Source: JAMXLG01 sp963765935 (GTDB lineage: Bacteria; Vulcanimicrobiota; Vulcanimicrobiia; Vulcanimicrobiales; Vulcanimicrobiaceae). Taken from it: 64,000 nucleotides of DNA. The position numbers were made by a program, and so were the translations under genes. Position 1 is the first letter of the stretch; each line of letters opens with the position of its first letter. Below are positions 15,962-23,690 of the stretch, piece after piece. The notes under the pieces were generated by a model, which was not told the origin of the DNA, did not search any database, and saw only the letters and a program-made list of their open reading frames with translations. Location: assembly GCA_963765935.1 (NCBI GenBank), contig CAVXXX010000001.1:1488001-1552000 (forward strand), read 5' to 3'.

Positions 15962-16120
15962 TTACACCCTCGCGCCCCGGCCGGTCAACAGGTTGACGAT
16001 CAAGAGGATGATCGCCACCACCAGCACGATGTGGATCAACCCGCCGAGCAGATGGAACGATAGTCCGATCAGCCAGAAGATGAACAGGATGACGATGATG
16101 GCCCAAAGTAGTCCCGCCAT
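15962..16120 (-). CDS. small two-helix membrane protein, lmo0937/DUF5670-like
   Basis: A 52-aa frame, ATG 16118-16120 to TAA 15962-15964. It reads MAGLLWAIIVILFIFWLIGL, then SFHLLGGLIHIVLVVAIILL, ending in a short NLLTGRGARV tail. Two hydrophobic helices separated by HLLGG are the hallmark of the lmo0937-type small membrane proteins common near stress genes. It is 10 nt before the ligase start and 3 nt after the next upstream gene, so it may be part of that unit. Confidence 0.8.
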   Translation of the reverse strand: MAGLLWAIIVILFIFWLIGLSFHLLGGLIHIVLVVAIILLIVNLLTGRGARV

Positions 16121-16123
16121 CGC

Positions 16124-16366
16124 TTACGGATGGCCTCCGCCGTTTCCACCGTTCGTAGTCGTCGAGCTGTTCGTGGTAGACGATGAGCCGTTCGAGTTGC
16201 TACCCGGCTGCGTGATCGTCGTGTTGTGGGTCGTCGACGAGCTGGTCGTCGACCAAGGATGCCATGCGAAGAGCGCGATAAGAACCGCAACGATCACGAT
16301 CAACGTGATGCCGATCGCCGCGCCGCTGCTTCCACCTTCATCCCGGACGATTACCGGATCGCTCAT
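16124..16366 (-). CDS. small single-pass membrane protein with Ser/Thr/Asn-rich tail
   Basis: An 80-aa protein from ATG 16364-16366. Short charged N terminus (MSDPVIVRDEGGSSG), one transmembrane helix (AAIGITLIVIVAVLIALFAW), then a low-complexity Ser/Thr/Asn/Gly tail that would lie outside. No catalytic residues. It precedes the lmo0937-like gene by 3 nt. Composition of the tail suggests a disordered, maybe decorated, extracytoplasmic linker. Function unknown. Confidence 0.7.
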   Translation of the reverse strand: MSDPVIVRDEGGSSGAAIGITLIVIVAVLIALFAWHPWSTTSSSTTHNTTITQPGSNSNGSSSTTNSSTTTNGGNGGGHP

Positions 16367-16459
16367 ATGTGTCTTGTTCTCCCTTCCTCGCTGTAACGCG
16401 ACTACGGTTTTCCCTCGCTCCCGCAAGCACAAACCACGCTACTCACGAAACGGCCAAGC

Positions 16460-16744
16460 ATGATCTGGGGCGTTTTGGGAGTCGTGGTTTCGGGTATCAT
16501 CGCACTCTTTGCGCTACAGCGCAGCCGAACGCCCGGCGGGTATTATGATACCGATGTCTACGGCATGACGCCGGCAACACATCGTACCTATGCGACCACC
16601 GCCGGAGCGTTCTTCGCCGCGTTTATCTTCACGTGCCTCTTACGAGCGGGTACGATAGGCTTCTACCTCTTTGCGGCGTTCGTGCTCTTTGCACTGTTTT
16701 ATCTAACGTCGTTCCTCCGCGGAGCTCATGAAGACGATGGCTGA
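16460..16744 (+). CDS. small membrane protein, 94 aa
   Basis: Three hydrophobic stretches: MIWGVLGVVVSGIIALFAL at the start, TTAGAFFAAFIFTCLL in the middle and GFYLFAAFVLFALFYLTSFL near the end, with a Tyr/Thr-rich loop between the first two. No family recognised. It overlaps the start of the DUF255 gene by 17 nt and diverges from the small membrane genes at 15962-16366. Confidence 0.7.
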   Translation: MIWGVLGVVVSGIIALFALQRSRTPGGYYDTDVYGMTPATHRTYATTAGAFFAAFIFTCLLRAGTIGFYLFAAFVLFALFYLTSFLRGAHEDDG

Positions 16745-18461
16745 ATTCCATTTTTCACCGCGACCGAACCGTGCTGGCGAAATCGGCTGGATGACCTGGG
16801 GTCCGCATGCGTTCGAGCGCGCCGCGCGCGAAGATAAGCCCATCTTGCTCGGGATCTCGGCGGTGTGGTGCCATTGGTGCCATGTCATGGATGAAACGAC
16901 GTATTCCGACACTGACGTCATTTCACTGATCAATAGCGACTATGTTCCGGTGCGGGTCGACAACGACGAACGTCCCGACGTGAACTCACGCTACAATATG
17001 GGCGGTTGGCCCACGACGGCGTTCCTTGCGCCCGACGGCACGACGCTCACCGGCGCTACCTATCTTCCGCCGGCCCAAATGCGCCAAGCCCTCGCGGACA
17101 TCGCAAGTTTCTACCGTGAGAAGAAAGACGAAATCATAAGCCGTTCCGAGGAACTGCGCGGACGGCGAATCGCTTTTGAAGCATCAGCGTCCGAAGCACT
17201 GTCGGAGTCGATGATCGATCGTGTACGCAGCGTTATCGCCGATTCGTACGATCCGGAATTCGGCGGGTTCGGCGACGCGCCGAAGTTTCCACAGGCGGAG
17301 TTGCTCGAGTTTCTGCTCTATGAATGGCGGGCGCGGAACGACCGAAACTGCTACGACATGGTAGCGCGGACGATGCTCGAGATGTCGCGCGGCGGCATGT
17401 ACGATCACGTCGAAGGCGGCTTCTTTCGCTACTCGACGACACGAGACTGGTCCGTGCCGCACTTCGAGAAGATGGCGGAGGATCACGCGGGTTTGTTACG
17501 CGTTCTTTCACAACTGCAGTTGTGGGCGCCCACGGAGGACACGCACGAAACGCTGCGCTCGGCGATTACATACGTGCGCACCGTGTTGCGCGATCCAGTC
17601 ACGGGATTTTTCTCCGGCAGTCAAGATGCCGATGAAGCGTATTTCGAACTGCCGCTTGACGAACGGCGCAAACGCCAGGCCCCGTTCGTCGATCCGCGTT
17701 CGTATTCGAATTGGACTTCATCGCTTGCCGGCGCGTTTGCTTGGGCCGGCCTCGCGACGGATGACGACGAACTGACGCGCGAAGCGCTCTTCACGCTCGA
17801 CTCACTCCACGAACGAATGCGGGATCCCGACGGACTGCTTTATCACGTCGCCGCACCGGGCGATGAACCGCGCATTCGCGGACTTTTGACCGACCAGGTC
17901 GCTTACGTTCGCGCGCTGCTCGACGCGCATGAAGCCACAGGTGAAACGCGCTTGCTCGAACGCGCGCGCGTTCACGCCGACGCGATCGCGCACCATTTCG
18001 GTGCGCCCGAGGGCGGCTTCTTCGATCATGCGCGTCGCGAAGAAGTGATCGGCCGGCTCGATCTCGCCGACCGTCCGATGATCGACAACGGCATTATGGC
18101 GGAGAATCTGCTGCGGTTGAGCGTGATGACGGGCGAGGATCGCGCGCGGGAGGGCGCAGAGCGCATTCTGACGCTCTATGCGGCGACGTACGAAAACGCG
18201 GGCAGTTTCGCAGCGACCTACGCGCGCGCCCTACGCCGGTATCTTACGATGCCCGTGAGCGTCCGCGTTCGCGGCACGCCGCAGGCGGCAAGCGACCTGC
18301 GTGAAGCGGCACGCCGGCTGCCGGCGGCATTCACGACGGTCTACGCCGAAGCGGGCGACGGCACACCGCAAGCCTATGTTTGCGCCGGTACGACGTGCGC
18401 GGCCCCGGTCTCAAGCGCCGCCGATCTTCGCGGCGCTTATGAATCGCTCGTTCCGGCCTGA
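16728..18461 (+). CDS. DUF255 thioredoxin-domain protein (YyaL/SSP411 family)
   Basis: A 577-aa protein. The N-terminal thioredoxin-like domain has CHWCHVMDETTYSD near residues 45-60. Then comes an alpha/alpha barrel resembling N-acylglucosamine epimerases (ending around residue 500) with FPQAELLEFLLYEW and the conserved YDHVEGGFFRYSTTRDW and HFEKMAEDHAG segments. The family is widespread in bacteria and animals; its reaction is not established. It is shorter than the usual 650-700 aa. Start ATG 16728 or 16737 (MAEFHFSPRPNRAGEIGW); the family usually begins close to this sequence. Confidence 0.92.
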   Translation: MKTMAEFHFSPRPNRAGEIGWMTWGPHAFERAAREDKPILLGISAVWCHWCHVMDETTYSDTDVISLINSDYVPVRVDNDERPDVNSRYNMGGWPTTAFLAPDGTTLTGATYLPPAQMRQALADIASFYREKKDEIISRSEELRGRRIAFEASASEALSESMIDRVRSVIADSYDPEFGGFGDAPKFPQAELLEFLLYEWRARNDRNCYDMVARTMLEMSRGGMYDHVEGGFFRYSTTRDWSVPHFEKMAEDHAGLLRVLSQLQLWAPTEDTHETLRSAITYVRTVLRDPVTGFFSGSQDADEAYFELPLDERRKRQAPFVDPRSYSNWTSSLAGAFAWAGLATDDDELTREALFTLDSLHERMRDPDGLLYHVAAPGDEPRIRGLLTDQVAYVRALLDAHEATGETRLLERARVHADAIAHHFGAPEGGFFDHARREEVIGRLDLADRPMIDNGIMAENLLRLSVMTGEDRAREGAERILTLYAATYENAGSFAATYARALRRYLTMPVSVRVRGTPQAASDLREAARRLPAAFTTVYAEAGDGTPQAYVCAGTTCAAPVSSAADLRGAYESLVPA

Positions 18462-18507
18462 AACACACGACCGCTCTCGCCGTAGTGAAAGGTGGAGGAA
18501 GAACACC

Positions 18508-18918
18508 ATGACACCGTACGTCGAGACGCTTCTGCAGTACGTCCGCCCGGAGAGCCAAGGCGCGTTCGTATACGACTACCGCCGCTTCGCGAAAGACCCG
18601 AATCTCGCGCTCATTCTCACGATCCTGCTCGGCATCGTCGGCGGCGAATCATACTACATGGGCGAGTGGAAGCGCGGCATTCTCATGACCGTCGCGCTGC
18701 TCTCGGGCATTGGTGTCCTCGTCAGCGGGCCGATGTGGATCGTGCGCTGCTTCACCATCACGAACGAATGCGAGTCGTACAACGACTATCTCGCCTACGT
18801 CCTCGCGTACCGCTACTTACCGCTCGGAACCGCTCCCGAACCGCCCCAACCCGTGCAAGGTCCGATGAACCGCACCCGCCCAAACATCTCGGGTCTCCCG
18901 GTAACCGTACGTCCATAG
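18508..18918 (+). CDS. TM2-domain membrane protein
   Basis: A 136-aa protein from ATG 18508, preceded by GGTGGAGGAAGAA (strong SD). Two helices (LALILTILLGIVGGESYYMG and ILMTVALLSGIGVLVSGP) around a GEWKRG turn and the MWIVRCFTI end fit the TM2 domain, found in many small bacterial membrane proteins. A Pro-rich C-terminal tail follows. Gene lies 46 nt after the DUF255 gene and ends in a dispersed repeat. Role unknown. Confidence 0.75.
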   Translation: MTPYVETLLQYVRPESQGAFVYDYRRFAKDPNLALILTILLGIVGGESYYMGEWKRGILMTVALLSGIGVLVSGPMWIVRCFTITNECESYNDYLAYVLAYRYLPLGTAPEPPQPVQGPMNRTRPNISGLPVTVRP

Positions 18919-18942
18919 TGTCATCCTGAGCCTGTCGAAGGA
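18919..18942 (+). repeat. dispersed CCTGAGC(C/T)TGTCGAAGG repeat, copy 3
   Basis: TGTCATCCTGAGCCTGTCGAAGGA directly follows the TAG of the TM2 gene and precedes the stop of the convergent methyltransferase. It differs from 12001-12024 by one base (C for T). Confidence 0.85.
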
Positions 18943-18954
18943 CGGCAACGAGCG

Positions 18955-19815
18955 TTACGTTTTCGCGATGAGGAAATGCTCGGACGTTCCGGCGAGTCGT
19001 AAGCCATCGGTCCGGTTGGAAAAGTAGCGTTGCGTCAGGGTCTCAGGTGGAATCGTGCGGGCTTCTTTGAAGCCCGCTTCTTTTGCGAGTTCCGTAATTT
19101 GTTGCGGAGTGAAAAAGCTAATGAACGGCGTTCCGCTTGCGCGAGCGCCGGCGACTGCAGCTTCGTAGCCCGGGCGTTCTTCGGGTTCGGCCAACTCGAC
19201 GGGGAGCACGAACGTCATTGCGAGCGTTGAACCGGTTGCAAATGTTGCGATTTGGCGCAGCATTGCATCGATTGCGTCTCGGCTAAGATACATGCTGACG
19301 CCGGTTGAGGCGATGACCGCCGGTTCGTTTGCGTTGAACCCCGCGGCCAGTAACGCATTCCACCACGAATCGCCGGCTTCGAAATCAACGGGTGCGAAGC
19401 GTAGCCAATCCGGAATGTCGTAGCCCTCTTCGCACAGACGCCGTTGTTTCCAACGTTGCGGACCCGGCTGATCGACTTCGAGGACCGTCAATTGCGATGC
19501 GATCTCTGTGCGACGTTGCGCGAATGTGTCGAGGCCGGCACCGAGTATCACGTATTGACGGATTCCGCGGGCCGCTTCTTCCGTGACGAGGTCTTCGATA
19601 AAGCGCGCCCGCGCAACGATCGACGCGCGAAATGGGCGGGTGAACTGCAGGTCCATGTCGCGGCGCTCGTGCCAGTTTGCTTCGGGCGCGACGAGTTGCA
19701 AACCGATCTCATCATCGAGCACGTGCGGCGGAGCGTCGACTTGCACGTGCAATGCACGCCACAACGCCACGCGGACTGCGGTTGATTCGGGCGCGAGCGA
19801 TTCTACGTCACGCAT
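18955..19815 (-). CDS. SAM-dependent methyltransferase, TIGR00027/LCMT-like
   Basis: A 286-aa methyltransferase of the leucine-carboxyl-methyltransferase-like group (PF04072). Signatures: TRPFRASIVARARFIEDLV at about residues 58-77, QYVILGAGLDTFAQR (SAM loop), TVLEVDQPGPQRWKQRRL and VIASTGVSMYLSRDAIDAML. These enzymes methylate carboxyl or hydroxyl groups in secondary metabolites and peptides; the substrate is open. The start ATG 19813-19815 overlaps the VOC gene end by 8 nt, so it belongs to the operator-controlled RHH-VOC-methyltransferase unit. Confidence 0.88.
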   Translation of the reverse strand: MRDVESLAPESTAVRVALWRALHVQVDAPPHVLDDEIGLQLVAPEANWHERRDMDLQFTRPFRASIVARARFIEDLVTEEAARGIRQYVILGAGLDTFAQRRTEIASQLTVLEVDQPGPQRWKQRRLCEEGYDIPDWLRFAPVDFEAGDSWWNALLAAGFNANEPAVIASTGVSMYLSRDAIDAMLRQIATFATGSTLAMTFVLPVELAEPEERPGYEAAVAGARASGTPFISFFTPQQITELAKEAGFKEARTIPPETLTQRYFSNRTDGLRLAGTSEHFLIAKT

Positions 19816-20170
19816 GGTGCTTGGACGTTGCGCCCTTTCCCGGCGCCTGAAGCCGCCAAATTCGTCCGTCGGGATCGCGAACGGTCATATCCCGCGTGCC
19901 CCAATGCGTGTCTTCAAAGGGCGTGACGACATCTAGCGCATCGGAAAGCGCGTCGTCGGAATCTGGAATTTTCAGCACGACCTGCGTCGCCGGTTCTTCA
20001 CTCTCCGGAATCTCCGCGATAAATACGGCTGGTCCATTTCCGCTGCGCAGCTGCCCGGAATTGTGATCGGTCTCGAACTCCAATGCGAATCCAAGCGAGC
20101 GAAAAAACTTCGCCGCCTTGCCCCAATTGTGCGTCGTCAAATAGATCGCTTCAATGCCATCGGTTTTCAC
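19808..20170 (-). CDS. VOC/glyoxalase-like protein
   Basis: A 120-aa vicinal-oxygen-chelate domain: IEAIYLTTHNWGKAAKFFRSLGF first strand-helix unit, then the second beta-alpha unit ending with WGTRDMTVRDPDGRIWRLQAP. Family members are dioxygenases, glyoxalases or antibiotic-binding resistance proteins. GTG 20168-20170 follows the TGA of the RHH gene with no gap (TGAGTG), so the two are coupled. Whether metal ligands are complete is unclear from sequence. Confidence 0.85.
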   Translation of the reverse strand: MKTDGIEAIYLTTHNWGKAAKFFRSLGFALEFETDHNSGQLRSGNGPAVFIAEIPESEEPATQVVLKIPDSDDALSDALDVVTPFEDTHWGTRDMTVRDPDGRIWRLQAPGKGATSKHHA

Positions 20171-20329
20171 TCAATGTCCCTCCAAATCAGCGGCCTCGAG
20201 ATACGTTCGCAGCGCATCGGCGACCAAGGCGGACAACGACATCTCTGATTCGATCGCGCGATGCTTCACTCGCCGAATCAACTCGACCGGCAGGTAGACA
20301 TTGAACTGTCGAACGTCTTCGGAAGCCAC
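20171..20329 (-). CDS. CopG/Arc-type ribbon-helix-helix regulator, 52 aa
   Basis: Reads from GTG 20327-20329: MASEDVRQFNVYLPVELIRR then VKHRAIESEMSLSALVADAL and RTYLEAADLEGH. The beta strand QFNVYLP, helix A with RRVKHRA and helix B after MSLSALVADAL form the ribbon-helix-helix fold, which dimerises and reads DNA palindromes. A palindrome overlaps its own promoter and start. The likely transcription start coincides with the GTG, so the mRNA appears leaderless. It is probably an autorepressor of the VOC/methyltransferase genes. RHH proteins of this size are often antitoxins, but no toxin gene follows. Confidence 0.85.
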   Translation of the reverse strand: MASEDVRQFNVYLPVELIRRVKHRAIESEMSLSALVADALRTYLEAADLEGH

Positions 20330-20365
20330 GAATGCTAGTATGCTAGCATTCTAGCCGAAAGTCAA
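20330..20365 (-). promoter_or_regulatory. promoter with overlapping palindromic operator
   Basis: Read on the - strand: TTGACT (20360-20365), exactly 17 nt spacer, then CATACT (20337-20342), with predicted start near 20330. The perfect palindrome GAATGCTAG-TATG-CTAGCATTC (20330-20351) covers the -10 box. TGCTAG recurs at 20333 and 20341 (+ strand). Binding there by the RHH protein would block transcription. Confidence 0.75.
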
Positions 20366-20400
20366 CCCAACGAAACATTGCACTGGTGCCCTAGCGTCCG

Positions 20401-21525
20401 TTAGGTGCGTACGAAACTATTCCAGTACCAGCATCCCCAGAACCCGGCGACAATTGAGTACGCGATGAGGACTCGCGCCCATAGCGCGAGTCCATTTTTA
20501 GCGGCCAGGAACATCAGTGCGACGAGAAACGGTTCAAAATCGAGCGCGTGCCGCATGCCGAATTGCGCAAAACCGTTGACGTAGTACACAAAGTTCGGCG
20601 CAGCGGTGAGCAGCGTCGCTGCCCACAGCGCGATCACGAGTTGTGTCGGCCGGCGGGCCAGGAACGCGTAGATCAGCGCCGGACTCGTCCACGTGAGCGC
20701 AACGCCGCTGAGCGTCGGTTGGAAGTATGGAAACTGCGGCACTCTCTCGGGTGCTTGGACGAAGAACGACCACAATTCGTAGGGGAAGTACTTGAGTTGA
20801 AACGGCGAGCCGGTCGGACTTCCGGCTTGGTCTTGATGGTACCAGGCGGTGTAGCCGATGTCGTACCACGTGCCCCAGCGCGCCAGATTGTACGACACCC
20901 AGCCGATCGCGAACGGAACCAGGACCGCTGTAAATGATACGATCGCGCGGCGTGAGTGGAGCAGATATGCGTACACCGGCAACGCGAGGATCAAATCGAA
21001 ACGTGAGAGTAACGCGGCGCCGCCCCAAATAGCGACGAGCCAGCCGCGTTTCTTTCCGGCGAGTTCGACCAGTGCGAGCATCGTAAAGCATGCGGCGGAA
21101 ACGTGCGCGATGAACCAGACGTCGCCGAACATCGCGCACCACAAGAGATCCGTGCCGGCAAGAAAGAATGCCGAGAGCCAAAGATTCGTCGTTTCGTCGA
21201 TACCATAACGTTCACCAAGTTCGTACGCTGCACCAACGGCAATACCGCCGAGCACAATCGAGAGCAACGTTTGATTGGCCGTGCCGAAGATTGCCACGAA
21301 CGGGAGCAGGAGCAGCGCCGGCATCGGCGCCTCGATCACATAGTGGCGTCCATTGTAGGCGAGAGCATCGATGTAGTCGCCGGGCCAATTGATCCACGCG
21401 TGTCCATGCACCAACGCCTGCGCGAGAAGGACAAAGTTGTTGTATGGTGTCGCGCGGCCACGGGAAGCAACGGCGATTGCGATTGACGCAATCACGCCAA
21501 CGATAAGGGATCGTTTTACTGTCAC
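20401..21525 (-). CDS. polytopic membrane glycosyltransferase-like protein
   Basis: A 374-aa protein with about 9-10 hydrophobic helices. It begins at GTG 21523-21525 (MTVKRSLIVGVIASIAIAVA), overlapping the upstream stop as GTGA. The first periplasmic loop has YNNFVLLAQALVHGHAWIN and PGDYIDALAYNGRHYV, as in GT-C-fold glycosyltransferases (ArnT/PMT-like) that use lipid-linked sugars. HGHAWI and the acidic DYIDA are compatible with the catalytic loop. The acceptor is unknown. It pairs with the DUF2723 gene, suggesting surface glycosylation. Confidence 0.75.
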   Translation of the reverse strand: MTVKRSLIVGVIASIAIAVASRGRATPYNNFVLLAQALVHGHAWINWPGDYIDALAYNGRHYVIEAPMPALLLLPFVAIFGTANQTLLSIVLGGIAVGAAYELGERYGIDETTNLWLSAFFLAGTDLLWCAMFGDVWFIAHVSAACFTMLALVELAGKKRGWLVAIWGGAALLSRFDLILALPVYAYLLHSRRAIVSFTAVLVPFAIGWVSYNLARWGTWYDIGYTAWYHQDQAGSPTGSPFQLKYFPYELWSFFVQAPERVPQFPYFQPTLSGVALTWTSPALIYAFLARRPTQLVIALWAATLLTAAPNFVYYVNGFAQFGMRHALDFEPFLVALMFLAAKNGLALWARVLIAYSIVAGFWGCWYWNSFVRT

Positions 21526-22989
21526 AGTTTCGCTGCTCTGCGCTCCACGCGATAGAGTTCGGTTTGCGCGGACAGCCGTTCGAGGCGGAAGCCGGGAACG
21601 CTTCCTTCCGGCGTGCCGGCGATGAAGACGGGGCGGTGCACGCTCCACGCGTCCAACGCGCCGGCGGTTTCACCGAACCATGCCGAGACGATCGTCCGGT
21701 GACCCACGGCGCGGTCGACGTACGCGCGATACGCGAGTGGCGGCGCGAGCGTCCAAGTTGCAACGACGATCGCGTCGTTCGGCGTGGCGCGTACTACCGC
21801 ATCGGCTTGATCGGCTGCGCGCCGGTCAGCCGCCTGTCCTGAGATTGTCGGTTGCGTACAAACGAGCCACGCAACCACAAGCAGCACTGTTGCCTGCGCC
21901 GGAATTCGCGCGACTCCGGTGCGCAGCGCACCGATCCAGTACCCGGCTACAATTGCGAGCGCGACGAACGCGGGCAGAAAGTAACGCGATGCATCAGATT
22001 CCTCGTGAAAGCCGAGCGCAAAGAGCGCAGGCGCGGCACCGGCCAGAACCAGCGCGGCGATACGGACTTCGTGCGCAAACCACGCGCGCACGACTCCGAA
22101 ACCGGCGGCGATAAGCCCCAGCGGCGTCAGCTCGCGCACTACAAGTGCGAAAAACAAGGCCGCACCATCGAGGTATGCGTCGGTGGCATAGGCATGCAGC
22201 GCCGACGCAAGGTCAAGGTCATGCGCGAAGACGAGGTCAGCAAAGTTCTGCGGGACGACCGGATGATCGTAATCCCAAAATGCGTTACCCACGAGACCGA
22301 GCTGAGCGACCGGATCGAGATGCGCGGCCGTCACGTAGGCGCTGCGCAGCGGCAAGTAGAGAAACGGTATCGTTACTGCAGCACATGCGATCAGCGATGC
22401 GACCGCAAATGACCGTCCATCGGCTTCATGCAGCTTCGCAATAGCCAGAAGCACTATGGCAGGGAGCAGGAACAAGCCAATCGGGTGCGCGGCGATTGCA
22501 AGACCGAATGCGACCGCGGCAAGATTCAGGCGCGTAGCCGATGGTGCAACATACCAGCGCGACAACAAGAATAGCGTCAGCGCATAAAGTGCGATTGCGA
22601 ACGCATGCACGTCGGCGCGCGTGCCGATTGACCACGCAACGCCGCCCGCCGCGAAAAGCCACGAAGCCAGCATGCCCGACGTACGATCGCCGGCCAATTG
22701 CACCACCATGCCGTACACGCACCATGCCGCAACGCTCATGCAGATTGCACTCATCAGACTCATGCGAAATGCGACCGTGCCGAATGGAAGTGCGTGCGAA
22801 AACGCCCAGCCTGCGAGCGTATACAGCGGAAGTCCGGGCGGATGCGCGATACCGAGAATATACGGCACCGTATCCATTTCTCCGACGTCCCAGAAACCGA
22901 CGAAACGATGGGCGGTAACGGCGTAGAGGATCGAGCGGCGCGCCGAACGCGGCGAAACTTTCAAGCTTTGCCCGCGCCGCGGCATTCAT
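21522..22989 (-). CDS. DUF2723/TMEM260-like mannosyltransferase, +1 frameshift near N terminus
   Basis: About 488 aa once one base is removed around 22936-22942. GT-C membrane protein: GFWDVGEMDTVPYILGIAHPP is the conserved DUF2723 catalytic loop with Asp/Glu and HPPG. Ten or more hydrophobic helices follow. The uninterrupted frame from ATG 22985 begins with an Arg-rich, unlikely 20 residues. A second ATG at 22987-22989, in the next frame and 2 nt after the upstream stop, reads MNAAARAKLESFAAFGA and joins RSILYAVTAHRF after loss of one C. Such enzymes transfer mannose or other sugars from polyprenyl carriers. Coupled to the next glycosyltransferase-like gene. Confidence 0.75.
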
Positions 22990-22991
22990 CC

Positions 22992-23690
22992 CTAGATCGC
23001 CGGCAGCGTCGCCTGCGGAAGCGGCTTCGGACCGACGAAGGTGGAGGGCGGAAGCGAAGGCGGGAAGCGGTAATCGCTCCACGTGATGCGTTCGCGTGTC
23101 GTCTTCCCTTTCACGTCCGCTTCGACGGTTGCCATGAACGGGACCCAAAACGCACCGGCTTTTGCATACTGCAGCTCACCGGTTCCCGTCGTTTCTCCGG
23201 CGCTCGCGCGAAACGCGATCGTGCGGGGTAAGTACGTTTCTCCGTCGATCGTTAAGCCGGTTACGATGAATCCGCCCTCTGCCGGAATCAGCGGCTTGGC
23301 TTCATACACGTAGTCGAAATGCGAGCCGTCACGAATCACGCGCAAAAAGAGCATCGTGTATGCCGACGCACGTGGTGCAATTCGCGAGACATCGTAACGA
23401 TCCGGCCGCCTTCCAATCGTAACGACTTTTCGCGTCAGCGACGTTCCATCCACCGTAAGCGTTTCATCGCGCACCTTGCCGCCGCTGCGGTAGACTTGAT
23501 GGCGTTGCTCGATGGAGTTCGCGCCTGCTTGTGAGACGGTGTACGTAAAGATCATCGCCTTCGGCCGCTTGAGCGACGACATCTCGAGCTCGTAGCGTTC
23601 GAGCGCGATCTGCGAGTCGATCGGCTCCGGCCGTCGCGGTGCCGCGGCGATCAACACCGCGAGCACCGCCAGAATGGAAAGGACGCGCAT
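22992..23690 (-). CDS. secreted protein, outer-membrane-lipoprotein-carrier-like, unknown
   Basis: A 232-aa protein with a signal peptide (MRVLSILAVLAVLIAAAP). The beta-rich mature part (MIFTYTVSQAGANSIEQRHQ, then YEAKPLIPAEGGFIVTGL and GTGELQYAKAGAFWVPF) is reminiscent of LolA/LolB-like half-barrels, but no diagnostic motif is visible. ATG 23688-23690 overlaps the alaS stop (TGATG). A GTG one codon upstream is possible. Follows alaS and precedes the two membrane glycosyltransferases. Confidence 0.7.
   Translation of the reverse strand: MRVLSILAVLAVLIAAAPRRPEPIDSQIALERYELEMSSLKRPKAMIFTYTVSQAGANSIEQRHQVYRSGGKVRDETLTVDGTSLTRKVVTIGRRPDRYDVSRIAPRASAYTMLFLRVIRDGSHFDYVYEAKPLIPAEGGFIVTGLTIDGETYLPRTIAFRASAGETTGTGELQYAKAGAFWVPFMATVEADVKGKTTRERITWSDYRFPPSLPPSTFVGPKPLPQATLPAI

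Noticed and set aside
20171..20329. Type II antitoxin
   Set aside because: RHH size and operator fit, but the following genes are VOC and methyltransferase; no toxin-like gene is coupled.
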